Source: Microbacterium sorbitolivorans
GTDB taxonomy: Bacteria; Actinomycetota; Actinomycetes; Actinomycetales; Microbacteriaceae
Reading direction: 5' to 3'
Length of the DNA stretch: 64,000 nt
Assembly (NCBI RefSeq): GCF_003327285.1
Contig: NZ_KZ848476.1
Location: forward strand, 1 to 64,000
This document shows positions 7,361 to 15,987 of this stretch, piece after piece. Position 1 is the stretch's first letter; every line of letters begins with the position of its first letter. The notes below the pieces were generated by a model. The model ran no database searches and was not told where the DNA came from. It saw only the letters and a list, made by a program, of their open reading frames with translations. The position numbers were made by a program, and so were the translations under genes.

Positions 7361-8152
7361 TCACAGGTCAGCGATGATATTGCGTACGACGTCCGCTGCC
7401 TCGTCAGGTCCGACGTGCACTCGACCCTGGTGGCTGAGAGCGGTATGCCAGCGCTCCCTGTTTGGCACGTGATTAAACGAGATCCGCTTCGCGTCCGTGA
7501 AGGGTCCATGCGTTGCGAACAGCGCGACGGCATCCGCGTCCATGTCGCCGCGTGTGGCGAGAGCCCAGAGGTCGTATAGATCTCGGGGTGCACTTCGGTT
7601 CACCCACGCCGACAACTTCGCAGCCACCGCTGCAGGCCGAGTGAGCACACGCATTCGAGCGGACGGTGCATCGGCATATCTCTGATGGAGTTCAGCGACC
7701 TCAGTCGGCCACTGTGGGTACCCCTCTGACGCAAGCAGCTGGATCTGCACACGGACGTCGGCGAGGCGCATGACGGATGCTTGTGCGCCCCGCGTTTGCG
7801 TGAGAGGTGGCTCAAAAACTGGCGTACCGATCAGTGGTCGCAGCGTTATGGTCAACACGTCTTGAATTTCTTTTGCGATGTCGGTGCGCGGCACACGCGC
7901 AATGAGATCGATGTCTTCCGACAGGCGCAGATCAGGCAGGCGTGTTCGCGAGAGCGCTGTGCCGCCGAAGAAAGTCAAGCGGTCATCGTCGATGGTGGTG
8001 AGACCTGCCAGGCAGTGCGAGATGACGTGGTCGCGACGTACCTGCGCCTCGTCCACGCCGAACGCGTCTTGGACCGTGTGTAGGTCCTCTGTGGAGAGGA
8101 TTCCTGGGATGGGCCCCTGGCGACGAACTCGGCGGGGGCGTGCCTCGCTCAC
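7361..8152 (-). CDS. abiEii: AbiEii-type nucleotidyltransferase toxin
   Basis: The 263-residue protein carries the AbiEii/AbiGii nucleotidyltransferase signature FFGGTALSRTRL followed by RLSEDIDLIA: the GG(T/S) motif and the metal-binding D-x-D pair. Further on, PRDLYDLWALAT matches the conserved D.YDL helix of the family. Known AbiEii proteins are toxins of type IV toxin-antitoxin systems that block growth, for example by modifying RNA, and some give phage resistance by abortive infection. It overlaps its antitoxin gene by 4 bp (ATGA), the usual arrangement. Confidence 0.88.
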   Translation of the reverse strand: MSEARPRRVRRQGPIPGILSTEDLHTVQDAFGVDEAQVRRDHVISHCLAGLTTIDDDRLTFFGGTALSRTRLPDLRLSEDIDLIARVPRTDIAKEIQDVLTITLRPLIGTPVFEPPLTQTRGAQASVMRLADVRVQIQLLASEGYPQWPTEVAELHQRYADAPSARMRVLTRPAAVAAKLSAWVNRSAPRDLYDLWALATRGDMDADAVALFATHGPFTDAKRISFNHVPNRERWHTALSHQGRVHVGPDEAADVVRNIIADL

Positions 8153-8784
8153 AGCGCGCCGGTCCTGATGAACTCGCGAATCGTGGGGGCAACCCGCAGA
8201 TGCCGATCCGCGATCGCGGCGATCTCGTCCTGGGTCACGCGATGGGCGAGGTTCGTGATGCCTTCCCGCGTTGCTTCAGCATCATCGTTGTGTCGGCCAC
8301 GGGCCAATAGATCATAGAACGTCTGCGCGGGCGTCGTGATGAGTGCGTCGCCGAGCGCTGTTCGTTCCGCGACCGTGTCCAACCGGGTGAGGTCGCGCAC
8401 CACGAATGTCACCGCGGTTCCGTCGACGAGTCTCATCGGGCGCGTGGTTGCTCCGCTGATAGCGATCTGAGCCTCACCAAGTGCGCGGGGGATCGCCCCC
8501 CAGTGTCGCGCCGCGCTCGGACCCATCAGGACCGCTTGCCGCTCACCGAACCGAACCGTGGCGAGGGCGAGCGCGGCGGCTTCGAGCGGTGCCTTCCAGC
8601 GCCGTCCATCGGCCCCGTTGGGTGGAACGGTGTACACGCCGTTTGCGATTCTGGTCACGGCTCCCAGCTCCTCGAGTCGCTTCAGCTTGCGCGCCGCGTT
8701 GGCCTCGACGTCATCAACGTCTTGCCATCGTGTTGTTCGCAGCGGCATCCGCGCGATGTGTTGAACGAGCTCGGTATCACGCAT
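8149..8784 (-). CDS. abiEi: AbiEi-type antitoxin and transcription regulator
   Basis: The 211-residue protein has an N-terminal winged helix (RWQDVDDVEANAARKLKRLE, then GAVTRIANGVYTVPP) and a C-terminal domain like the AbiEi antitoxins. Family members neutralise AbiEii without binding it tightly and repress their own promoter by binding inverted repeats. A strong ribosome site AGGAGGA lies 5 bp before the ATG. It is the first gene of the operon, upstream of the toxin, and an inverted-repeat region lies directly in front of it. Confidence 0.88.
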   Translation of the reverse strand: MRDTELVQHIARMPLRTTRWQDVDDVEANAARKLKRLEELGAVTRIANGVYTVPPNGADGRRWKAPLEAAALALATVRFGERQAVLMGPSAARHWGAIPRALGEAQIAISGATTRPMRLVDGTAVTFVVRDLTRLDTVAERTALGDALITTPAQTFYDLLARGRHNDDAEATREGITNLAHRVTQDEIAAIADRHLRVAPTIREFIRTGAL

Positions 8785-8797
8785 GGCGTCCTCCTAA

Positions 8798-8840
8798 CAT
8801 TGCTGAAGCATACTTCAGAGGTATGGTATAGCAATGTCAA
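8798..8840 (-). promoter_or_regulatory. Likely AbiE promoter and operator
   Basis: CATTGCT (8798-8804) and AGCAATG (8830-8836) form an inverted repeat, and TGAAG/CTTCA (8804-8817) a second one inside it. On the minus strand a perfect TTGACA lies at 8840-8835, with a weak TGAAGT 17 bp downstream. AbiEi antitoxins are known to autorepress through inverted repeats, so these arms are good operator candidates. Confidence 0.55.
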
Positions 8841-9068
8841 GCGGCATCTCTGAGCTGATGACGCGCACGCGGCTTGGATGCTCGAGGCGAGCGAGAGCGG
8901 CGGGTTGAGGTGTTTCGTAGGTGAGCCGGCACAGAACCGGTACAAGCTCGACGGGAAGTCGGCGCAGAGCCCGCGAGTCGTCGCGGGCGTGATGCGCAGG
9001 AAGCCGAACGGCCCGCTCATCCCTCGCCCCCTGGGGGCCTCCATAACTCCGGTGTTTCCAGGGGCAAG

Positions 9069-9175
9069 GCAAAACCCCCGCGATGTAGAAGCTACGCGGG
9101 GGTTTCTGGAGTGATTGTAACGATCACCCTTGTGGCTCCGACCGGCGTCGATCCGGTGACCTTTCGATTTTCAGT
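9069..9175 (-). repeat. Attachment-site copy within intact tRNA-Phe
   Basis: This 107-bp copy is identical to 5441-5547. Here the repeat joins the native 5' half of tRNA-Phe, so the gene is complete. Identity stops in the anticodon loop on one side and just after the terminator hairpin on the other. It is the island edge at which the tRNA was kept or restored. Confidence 0.9.
9071..9105 (-). terminator. Rho-independent terminator of tRNA-Phe
   Basis: On the minus strand an 8-bp stem CCCCCGCG/CGCGGGGG with a 12-base loop is followed by TTTT. It ends the tRNA-Phe transcript and is duplicated with the attachment site at 5443-5477. Confidence 0.8.
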
Positions 9176-9205
9176 CGAACGCTCTACCAACTGAGCTACA
9201 GAGCC
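9133..9205 (-). tRNA. tRNA-Phe (anticodon GAA)
   Basis: The cloverleaf is clear: acceptor GGCTCTG/CGGAGCC, D arm GCTCAGTTGGTAGAGC, anticodon arm TTCGA-CTGAAAA-TCGAA and a T arm with GATCGAC. CCA is not encoded. It is the integration target of the neighbouring island, and is last in a Glu-Asp-Phe cluster on the minus strand. Confidence 0.95.
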
Positions 9206-9233
9206 ATGCGATACATGTGTCGCATCCTAACGC

Positions 9234-9261
9234 AAAAGGCCTTCTTCCTAGAAAGAAGGCC
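9234..9261 (-). terminator. Hairpin terminator between tRNA-Asp and tRNA-Phe
   Basis: GGCCTTCTT and AAGAAGGCC form a perfect 9-bp stem. Read on the minus strand it is followed by TTTT, so tRNA-Asp transcripts can end here and tRNA-Phe may need its own promoter. Confidence 0.65.
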
Positions 9262-9273
9262 CCTCACCTAGAG

Positions 9274-9347
9274 CGACCCTGACGGGACTTGAACCCGCGA
9301 CCTCCGCCGTGACAGGGCGGCACGCTAACCAACTGCGCTACAGGGCC
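9274..9347 (-). tRNA. tRNA-Asp (anticodon GTC)
   Basis: Acceptor GGCCCTG/CAGGGTC, anticodon arm CCGCC-CTGTCAC-GGCGG and T loop GGTTCAAGTCC are intact. The discriminator base is G, as expected for tRNA-Asp. CCA is not encoded. Confidence 0.95.
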
Positions 9348-9389
9348 ATAGTGTGCATGTGCACAATATTCGATTATAAGGTGTTTCAG

Positions 9390-9462
9390 TGACCCCAACG
9401 GGATTCGAACCCGTGCTACCGCCGTGAAAGGGCGGCGTCCTAGGCCACTAAACGATGGGGCC
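9390..9462 (-). tRNA. tRNA-Glu (anticodon TTC)
   Basis: Acceptor GGCCCCA/TGGGGTC, anticodon arm CCGCC-CTTTCAC-GGCGG and T loop GGTTCGAATCC are intact. It is first in the tRNA cluster read on the minus strand. Confidence 0.95.
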
Positions 9463-9666
9463 GTTAGTCTTGGTGTTCCTCGCGGCTCACCTGCCAACCC
9501 GTTTATCTTAGGCAGATGTCGATCCGGATCGCAAAACGGCGGCGCGTCTTCGGCACTTCGGGCGTGTCGCAGTGGGATGCTGAGTGGGCGTGTGTCTGGC
9601 GCGAAGGCCCGGTAGACGCCCAAAACCGAACACCCTCAGACCGAGTAAAAAGTAAGGCTTGTTAGT

Positions 9667-11208
9667 GTGACGGATGTGAACTCCCCCCAGCGCGCGCACG
9701 CGCACGAAGACATCGACGACGTCCCGTGCGACTGCGCACCGACCGCCGAAGAACGCCGTAGCCTCTGGTCGCCGCTGACCCGTCGCGGCGCCATCACGGT
9801 GGGAGCCCTCTCGATCGCGACCATCGGCGCCATTGCCGCGTTCCGCGGTGTGACCCCCGCGCAGGCGGCGATCACGTACAACCCCGACGACTACCCGACG
9901 TGGGACGACGTCGAGCGCGCGCGCAACGACGAGTCCGCGAAGGCGGGAGAGGTCACGCGGATCCAGGGGCTCATCACGCAGCTGCAGAATGCGGTCGCGG
10001 CCGCGCAGGCCGCCGCGACGCAGGCAGCCGACGACTACTACGCCGCGCAGCAGGAGTTCTTCGAGGCCGCTCGCCGGGCCGACGACCTCCAGGCGCAGGC
10101 CGACGAGCAGTCGACGAAGGCCAATGAGGCCGCCCAGGCGGCCGCGAAGGTCGCGGCGAAGCTCAGCCGCTCGGGCGGCGACAGCACCGCATACGACGTG
10201 CTCTTCGCCGGATCCGGTGAAGACGCCGACGAGATCCTCGCGCAGCTCGGCCAGCTCGACAAGCTCGCCGAGCGCAACCAGTCGATCTACGCCGACGCCG
10301 TCGCGGCGCGCGACTCGGCCCAGCACCTCACCGATCAGGCGGAGGAGGCGCGCAAGGAGCGCGACCGCCTGCAGAAGGTCGCGGAAGAGAAGATGGAGAT
10401 CGCGCGCCAGGCGCAGGCCGCGGCAGAGCAGGCCCTCGCCGATCAGCAGAGCTACCTCATCACGCTCGAGCAGCAGCTTGCCGCCCTCCAGGACAACTCG
10501 TCGAAGACGCTCCAGGAATACAAGGACGGCGTCGCGCAGCGCGAGGCCTACGAGGCCGAACAGCGCCGCCTCGAGGAGGAGCGTCGGCGCAAGGCCGCCG
10601 AAGAAGCGGCACGCCGCGCCGAGGAGGAGCGCCAGCGCCAGGAGGCCGCGCGCAAGGCCGCGGAGGAAGAGGCCGCCCGCCAGGCTGAGGCCGAGCGCCA
10701 GCGCCAGGCAGAACTCAACCAGGGCACCCCCGCATCGCCGGCGCAGCCCGCGGCCCCCGCGGCGCCGGATCCGGCCCCCGTGCAGCCGGCGACCGGCTGG
10801 GTGCGCCCGAACTCGGGTGTCCAGACGGCCGGCTACGGCTGGCGCTCGCAGATCTGCGGCTCCTCGTACTGCTCGAGCTCGTTCCACGAGGGCGTCGACC
10901 TCGCCGCCGGCTGCGGCGCGAGCATCGTCGCGGCATCGGCGGGCACGGTCGAGTACGCCGGATACAACGGCGGCTACGGAAACTACATCCGCATCAACCA
11001 CGGCGGCGGCGTCTCGACGGGCTACGCCCACATCGTTAACGGCGGCGTTCTCGTCGGCTACGGCCAGTACGTCGAGGCTGGCACGCTCATCGCCTACGAG
11101 GGCAACACCGGCAACTCGTTCGGTTGCCACCTGCACTTCGAGGTCTACATCAACGGCGCTACGACGAACCCGATCGACTTCATGGCCGGCAAGGGCATCT
11201 CGGTCTAA
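9667..11208 (+). CDS. Exported M23-family cell-wall peptidase with long coiled coil
   Basis: This 513-residue protein starts at a GTG. A twin-arginine-like TRRGAITVGALSIATIGAIA segment near residues 38-58 acts as export signal or anchor. Residues about 85-360 are heptad-like coiled coil rich in A, E, Q and R, followed by a Pro/Ala linker. The last about 125 residues are an M23 (LytM/lysostaphin) peptidase with zinc-ligand motifs HEGVD and HLHFE, so it probably cuts peptidoglycan cross-bridges or regulates another hydrolase, as in the NlpD/EnvC/RipC style. Two hairpin terminators follow. Confidence 0.9.
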   Translation: MTDVNSPQRAHAHEDIDDVPCDCAPTAEERRSLWSPLTRRGAITVGALSIATIGAIAAFRGVTPAQAAITYNPDDYPTWDDVERARNDESAKAGEVTRIQGLITQLQNAVAAAQAAATQAADDYYAAQQEFFEAARRADDLQAQADEQSTKANEAAQAAAKVAAKLSRSGGDSTAYDVLFAGSGEDADEILAQLGQLDKLAERNQSIYADAVAARDSAQHLTDQAEEARKERDRLQKVAEEKMEIARQAQAAAEQALADQQSYLITLEQQLAALQDNSSKTLQEYKDGVAQREAYEAEQRRLEEERRRKAAEEAARRAEEERQRQEAARKAAEEEAARQAEAERQRQAELNQGTPASPAQPAAPAAPDPAPVQPATGWVRPNSGVQTAGYGWRSQICGSSYCSSSFHEGVDLAAGCGASIVAASAGTVEYAGYNGGYGNYIRINHGGGVSTGYAHIVNGGVLVGYGQYVEAGTLIAYEGNTGNSFGCHLHFEVYINGATTNPIDFMAGKGISV

Positions 11209-11224
11209 GTCGGACCGGCAACGT

Positions 11225-11256
11225 AAAAAGGGCATCCCGCGAGGGATGCCCTTTTT
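11225..11256 (+). terminator. Terminator of the M23 peptidase gene
   Basis: AAAAAGGGCATCCC-GCGA-GGGATGCCCTTTTT is a perfect hairpin with a T tract, 16 bp after the stop codon. Confidence 0.9.
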
Positions 11257-11280
11257 GTGCGGTGTGAAACGGCACCTAGC

Positions 11281-11320
11281 AACTCAAAAAGGCTCCCCGT
11301 GAGGGGTGCTTTTTTGAGTT
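11281..11320 (-). terminator. Terminator of the pyrophosphatase gene (bidirectional)
   Basis: AACTCAAAAAGGCTCCCC and its near complement around a GTGA loop form a long hairpin with A and T tracts, just past the stop codon of the minus-strand ppa gene. Confidence 0.85.
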
Positions 11321-11331
11321 GGGACGACTTA

Positions 11332-11823
11332 TTAGTGCCCTTCGGCGGCGGCGCGCTCGAAGGCTTCCTTCACGAGGCGCTCGGCCTCTTCGGCACCGGC
11401 CCACTCGTCAACCTTGACCCACTTGTTGGGCTCGAGGTCCTTGTAGTGCTCGAAGAAGTGCTCGATCTCCTTGCGCTGGAACTCGCCGAGGTCCGAGACG
11501 TCCTGGATGTGCTCCCAGCGGGGGTCCTTCGCGAGAACCGCGACGACCTTGTCGTCGCCGCCGGCCTCGTCGCTCATCTTGAGCACGCCAACGGGGCGAA
11601 CCTTGGCGCCAACGCCGGGGTAGACCGAGTGGTCCATGATGACGAGCACGTCGAGCGGGTCACCGTCTTCGCCGAGGGTGTTCTCGAAGAATCCGTAGTC
11701 CGAGGGGTAGCCGAAGGTCGTGTACAGAACACGGTCGAGGAAGACGCGACCGGTCTCGTGGTCGACCTCGTACTTCACGCGGCTGCCGCGCGGGATCTCG
11801 ATTACTGCGTCATACGCACCCAT
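11332..11823 (-). CDS. ppa: Inorganic pyrophosphatase
   Basis: The 163-residue family I soluble pyrophosphatase hydrolyses PPi to two phosphates with magnesium in the cytosol, pulling biosynthetic reactions forward. The signature EDGDPLDVLV with its three metal-binding Asp is present, as are KYEVDHETG and DYGFFENT. The ATG at 11823 (MGAYDAVIEIPRGSR) gives the normal family length; longer in-frame extensions run into the divergent tilS. It ends at a strong hairpin. Confidence 0.96.
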   Translation of the reverse strand: MGAYDAVIEIPRGSRVKYEVDHETGRVFLDRVLYTTFGYPSDYGFFENTLGEDGDPLDVLVIMDHSVYPGVGAKVRPVGVLKMSDEAGGDDKVVAVLAKDPRWEHIQDVSDLGEFQRKEIEHFFEHYKDLEPNKWVKVDEWAGAEEAERLVKEAFERAAAEGH

Positions 11824-11883
11824 GTTGCTCCTTGAGTTCGGATGGGAGGGGTCAGCGCAACAATAGCCGCTACGTTGGTACGC

Positions 11884-12894
11884 ATGCTGGATCCCGCCGT
11901 CGCAGATGTTCGCCGCGCAGTGCGCGAAGCACTTGCCCCGTTCGCGGATTCGGGCGCCCGGATCCTCATCGCCCTCTCCGGGGGTGCCGATTCGCTCGCG
12001 CTCGCGTCGGCGGCCGCGCACGAGGCCCCGAAGGTCGGCCTCGAGCCGATAACCGTGACGATCGATCACGGGCTGCAAGACGGATCCGCCGAGATCGCCG
12101 AGCGCGCGGCCGACCTCGCCCGCGGGTTCGGGATCCGCACGGCGCGGATAGAGCGCGTCGAGGTCGGATCCGCGGGCGGGCCGGAAGCGGCGGCGCGCGA
12201 CGCGCGCTACGCCGCGCTACGCCGGGTCGCGTCGGAAGAGGACGCGGTCGCGGTGCTCGTCGGCCACACCCTCGACGACCAGGCCGAGACGGTGCTCTTG
12301 GGTCTCGCACGCGGATCCGGATCCGCGAGCCTGTCGGGGATGTCGCCGCACTCGCTCGACGGGCTGGGGCTTGCGTGGATCCGCCCGATGCTCGGGCTGC
12401 GCCGCGAGACGACGGCCGCGTTCTGCGCGGCGGAGGGCCTCGAGCCGTGGCAGGATCCGCACAATTCCGACGAGCGCTTCTCGCGCGTCCGTGTGCGCGA
12501 GCGCGTGCTCCCGGTGCTCGAATCGGAGCTCGGCCCCGGCATCGCGGAGGCGCTCTGGCGCACGGCCGAGCAGCTGCGCGAAGACGACGAGGCGTTCGCC
12601 GACATGATCGACGAGACGATCGAAGACATTGTCGAGCACGCCGAGGCGGGCATCGCGGTGTCGGTGCCGGCGCTCCACGCCAACCCCACGGCGCTGCGCC
12701 ACCGCATCATCCGCCACGTGGTCGAGTCGGAATTCGGCGTCAGTCTCACTCGCCTCCAGACCCTGGAAATCGCGCGCCTGGTCACCGACTGGAAGGGCCA
12801 GGGCCCGCTAGATCTGCCGGGCTTCCAGGCCTCACGCCGGGGTAACCTCGTGATCTTCACCGCGAGCGCACAAGAAATCACCCAAAGCACATGA
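11884..12894 (+). CDS. tilS: tRNA(Ile)-lysidine synthase
   Basis: The 336-residue enzyme converts C34 of tRNA-Ile(CAU) to lysidine with ATP and lysine, so that AUA is read as Ile. The N-terminal PP-loop motif LIALSGGADSLALA and the HTLDDQAETVLLGLARGSG segment are typical of TilS. The ATG at 11884 starts MLDPAVADVRRAVRE; an upstream in-frame ATG at 11842 would add poor sequence in the divergent promoter. It precedes hpt and ftsH, the usual actinobacterial order. Confidence 0.93.
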   Translation: MLDPAVADVRRAVREALAPFADSGARILIALSGGADSLALASAAAHEAPKVGLEPITVTIDHGLQDGSAEIAERAADLARGFGIRTARIERVEVGSAGGPEAAARDARYAALRRVASEEDAVAVLVGHTLDDQAETVLLGLARGSGSASLSGMSPHSLDGLGLAWIRPMLGLRRETTAAFCAAEGLEPWQDPHNSDERFSRVRVRERVLPVLESELGPGIAEALWRTAEQLREDDEAFADMIDETIEDIVEHAEAGIAVSVPALHANPTALRHRIIRHVVESEFGVSLTRLQTLEIARLVTDWKGQGPLDLPGFQASRRGNLVIFTASAQEITQST

Positions 12895-12957
12895 ATTAAC
12901 GTGTTCGTTCGCGGAAATCTTGTGCGTTCGTGAAGGTCTGCCGCATAGGCTTTCCCC

Positions 12958-13509
12958 ATGCGTGCGGCAGACATCGAAAAAGACCTTGACCGAGTCCTCG
13001 TCACCGAGGAGCAGATGCAGGCCCGCCTCGCGGAACTCGCGAAGCAGGTCGACGCAGACTACGCCGACAAGGACATCCTCCTGGTCGGCGTTCTGAAGGG
13101 CGCAGTCATGGTGATGGCTGACTTCGTGCGCCACCTGCAGATCGACGCCCCCATGGACTGGATGGCCGTCTCGAGCTACGGCGCCTCGACCAAATCGAGC
13201 GGCGTCGTGCAGATCCGCAAGGACCTCGACACCCCCCTCGAGGGCAAGCACGTCCTCGTCGTGGAAGACATCATCGACTCGGGCCTGACCCTCAACTGGC
13301 TTCTCGAGCACTTCGAGACGCGCGGCGCTGCCTCGATCGAGGTCCTCGCTGCCCTCCGCAAGCCCGACGCCATGAAGGTCGAGATCGACGCAAAGTACAT
13401 CGGCTTCGACATCCCGAGCGACTTCGTCATCGGCTACGGCCTCGACTACGCCGAGCGCTACCGCGGCCTCCGCGACGTAGCGGTCCTGGCCCCCCACGTC
13501 TACTCGTAA
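12958..13509 (+). CDS. hpt: Hypoxanthine phosphoribosyltransferase
   Basis: This 183-residue purine-salvage enzyme transfers ribose phosphate from PRPP to hypoxanthine or guanine in the cytosol. The PRPP-binding motif VLVVEDIIDSGLTL, the flexible-loop SSYGAST and the C-terminal GYGLDYAERYRGL are conserved. It lies 63 bp after tilS and is followed by a repeat-rich gap before ftsH. Confidence 0.95.
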   Translation: MRAADIEKDLDRVLVTEEQMQARLAELAKQVDADYADKDILLVGVLKGAVMVMADFVRHLQIDAPMDWMAVSSYGASTKSSGVVQIRKDLDTPLEGKHVLVVEDIIDSGLTLNWLLEHFETRGAASIEVLAALRKPDAMKVEIDAKYIGFDIPSDFVIGYGLDYAERYRGLRDVAVLAPHVYS

Positions 13510-13557
13510 GCAACAGGCCAGGTAAGCCGCAGCACCTCCGCCGACGAGCGAAGCGAA

Positions 13558-13843
13558 GGCGGGGTATGCCCGCCGCGGTGCTGGCTTCGGGTCTGGCGGG
13601 GCGGCGCGCAGCGCCGCCGGGACGCACCGCGGCAGGCATGCCCCGCCGTAGCGGACGACAAACAAGCCAAGCCGGGACGCACCGCGGCAGGCATGCCCCG
13701 CCGTAGCGGACGACAATCAAGCCAAGCCGGGACGCACCGCGGCAGGCACGCCCCGCCGTAGCGGACGACAAACAAGCCAAGCCGGGACGCACCGCGGCAG
13801 GCATGCCCCGCCGTAGCGGACGAAACAAGCCAAGCGGACGACG
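13558..13843. repeat. 55-bp tandem repeat array with an inverted partial copy
   Basis: A 55-bp unit beginning GGGACGCACCGCGGCAGGCA repeats at 13619, 13674, 13729 and 13784, almost without change; the last copy has a short deletion after GCGGACGA. An inverted, slightly diverged partial copy lies at about 13568-13592 (GGGGTATGCCCGCCGCGGTG). Together they can form a long stem, so the block may act as the hpt terminator. The rest of the hpt-ftsH gap (13844-13972) holds the ftsH leader with an AGGAGGAG ribosome site. Confidence 0.9.
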
Positions 13844-13972
13844 GCCCCAGTAGACGTTCCGCCGTGGGCGAATCTCGCGACGGTGCATAGGGTGCGCGGG
13901 TAACCTGAAACGACTTGCGATGGGCCCCGCCCCCGCGTTGAGATCCAGGAGGAGTCGGATTACCGACGCACT

Positions 13973-15973
13973 ATGAACGCGAAGAAGATCTTCCGCCATC
14001 CCGTTGTCTATGTGCTGCTGATCGCGGCGCTGTTGATTGCCGGTTTCTCGCTCTTCACGGCCTTCAGCGGGCCGAAGCATGTGACGGTCCAGGAGGGCCT
14101 GGAGCTGCTGAGCGAGGGCAAGGTCACCGAGGCGACGGTCACGGATGGTGATCAGCGGGTGGATCTGACTCTGTCGGAGGAGTTCGAGGGCGCGAAGAAC
14201 GTGCAGTTCTACTACGTGAGCGCCCGTGCGGCGGACGTGGTAGACGCGGTGGCGAAGGCCGATCCGAAGGATGGCTACGACGATGCTGTTCCGCAGGGTT
14301 CGTTCTTCGGCAGCCTGCTGTCGCTGCTGATCCCGATTGTGTTGCTGGGTCTGCTGTTCTGGTTCTTGCTGTCGAGCGCGCAGGGTGGCGGCAAGATGGC
14401 GCAGTTCGGTAAGTCGCGCGCGAAGAACGTCACGAAGGAGAACCCCGATGTGACGTTCGCGGATGTCGCGGGTTCCGACGAGGCGGTCGAGGAGCTGCAG
14501 GAGATCAAGGAGTTCCTGTCGGATCCGACGCGGTTCCAGGCCCTCGGCGCGAAGATCCCGAAGGGCGTGCTGCTGTATGGCCCTCCCGGTACGGGTAAGA
14601 CGCTGCTTGCCCGCGCGGTCGCGGGTGAGGCAGGCGTTCCGTTCTACCCGATTTCGGGATCCGATTTTGTCGAGATGTTCGTGGGTGTCGGTGCGAGCCG
14701 TGTGCGTGATCTGTTCACGCAGGCGAAGGAGAATTCGCCGGCGATCATCTTCATCGATGAGATCGACGCGGTCGGTCGCCACCGCGGTGCGGGCATGGGT
14801 GGCGGTCACGATGAGCGCGAGCAGACGCTGAACCAGATGCTCGTCGAGATGGATGGCTTCGACCCGAAGGCGAACGTCATCGTCATCGCGGCGACGAACC
14901 GTCCCGACATCCTTGACCCGGCGCTGCTGCGCCCGGGCCGTTTCGACCGCCAGATCGGTGTCGACGCCCCGGACATGAAGGGCCGCCTGCAGATTCTGCA
15001 GGTGCACGCGCTCGGCAAGCCGCTCGCGGATGGTGTGGATCTCGAGGACGTCGCGCGCAAGACGCCGGGCTTCTCGGGTGCGGATCTCGCGAATGTGCTG
15101 AACGAGGCGGCGCTTCTCACAGCGCGCTCGAACGCGCAGCTGATCGATGACCGTGCGCTCGACGAGGCGATCGACCGCGTGATCGCGGGTCCGCAGCGCC
15201 GCACGCGCGTCATGAAGGACAAGGAAAAGCTCATCACGGCGTACCACGAGGGTGGTCACGCGCTCGCCGCGGCGGCGATGAACTATTCGGATCCGGTGAA
15301 CAAGATCACGATCCTGCCGCGCGGTAAGGCGCTGGGTTACACGATGGTGCTGCCGGTGGACGACAAGTTCTCGGTGACGCGCAACGAGCTGCAGGATCAG
15401 CTGACCTACGCCATGGGCGGCCGCGTCGCGGAGGAGATAGTCTTCCACGACCCGACCACGGGCGCGTCGAACGACATCGAGAAGGCCACGGGCATCGCCC
15501 GCAAGATGGTCACCGAGTACGGCATGACCCGTGACGTGGGCCCCGTGCTGCTGTCGGGTTCGTCGGGCGAGATGTTCATGGGCCGCGACATGGGTCACGG
15601 CCGCGACTACTCGGATTCGATGGCCGAGCGCGTCGACCGCGAGGTGCGCGCGCTCATCGAGCAGGCGCACGACGAGGCCTACCAGGTGCTCAACGCCAAC
15701 CGCGATATCCTCGACAAGCTCGCGCACGAGCTGCTCGAGAAGGAGACGCTCGACTACAAGCAGATCGCCGAGATCTTCCGCGACGTGAAGAAGATCGACG
15801 AGCGCCCGCAGTGGCTGTCGTCGAGCGAGCGTCCGGTGTCGGCGATGCCCCCGATTCAGGTGCCGCGCGCGGCGTCGACGGAAGCACCGCAGCAGGCGGC
15901 GGCCGAACAGTTCCCGGCCGCGCCGCACACGGCACCCGAGCCCGGCGGATCCACCCGCCCGGCGACGGCGTAA
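13973..15973 (+). CDS. ftsH: ATP-dependent zinc metalloprotease FtsH
   Basis: This 666-residue membrane AAA+ protease has TM segments at about residues 10-30 and 108-130, Walker A GPPGTGKT, Walker [10 protein letters not shown], the second-region-of-homology arginines in RPGRFDRQ and the zinc-binding HEGGH (usual HEAGH) with the downstream third ligand region. It degrades membrane and short-lived proteins. The C-terminal about 50 residues are a Pro/Ala-rich tail typical of actinobacteria. An AGGAGG site lies upstream of the ATG. folE starts 14 bp later. Confidence 0.97.
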   Translation: MNAKKIFRHPVVYVLLIAALLIAGFSLFTAFSGPKHVTVQEGLELLSEGKVTEATVTDGDQRVDLTLSEEFEGAKNVQFYYVSARAADVVDAVAKADPKDGYDDAVPQGSFFGSLLSLLIPIVLLGLLFWFLLSSAQGGGKMAQFGKSRAKNVTKENPDVTFADVAGSDEAVEELQEIKEFLSDPTRFQALGAKIPKGVLLYGPPGTGKTLLARAVAGEAGVPFYPISGSDFVEMFVGVGASRVRDLFTQAKENSPAIIFIDEIDAVGRHRGAGMGGGHDEREQTLNQMLVEMDGFDPKANVIVIAATNRPDILDPALLRPGRFDRQIGVDAPDMKGRLQILQVHALGKPLADGVDLEDVARKTPGFSGADLANVLNEAALLTARSNAQLIDDRALDEAIDRVIAGPQRRTRVMKDKEKLITAYHEGGHALAAAAMNYSDPVNKITILPRGKALGYTMVLPVDDKFSVTRNELQDQLTYAMGGRVAEEIVFHDPTTGASNDIEKATGIARKMVTEYGMTRDVGPVLLSGSSGEMFMGRDMGHGRDYSDSMAERVDREVRALIEQAHDEAYQVLNANRDILDKLAHELLEKETLDYKQIAEIFRDVKKIDERPQWLSSSERPVSAMPPIQVPRAASTEAPQQAAAEQFPAAPHTAPEPGGSTRPATA

Positions 15974-15987
15974 CCGAAGGGGGCGAG

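Noticed and set aside
8840-9068. Open frame 8878-9114 between the AbiE promoter and tRNA-Phe
   Set aside because: It runs through the terminator hairpin and attachment repeat, has no ribosome site and no recognisable domain.
9463-9666. Possible c-di-AMP riboswitch before the cell-wall peptidase gene
   Set aside because: Such riboswitches precede some actinobacterial wall hydrolases, but the conserved core bases are not present here.
9508-11235. A 575-codon minus-strand open frame
   Set aside because: It mirrors the coiled-coil repeats of the M23 peptidase gene and gives a low-complexity Arg/Leu/Gly protein.
13619-13836. Possible CRISPR array from the regular 55-bp repeats
   Set aside because: The units are directly adjacent with no unique spacers and there are no cas genes; it is a simple tandem repeat.
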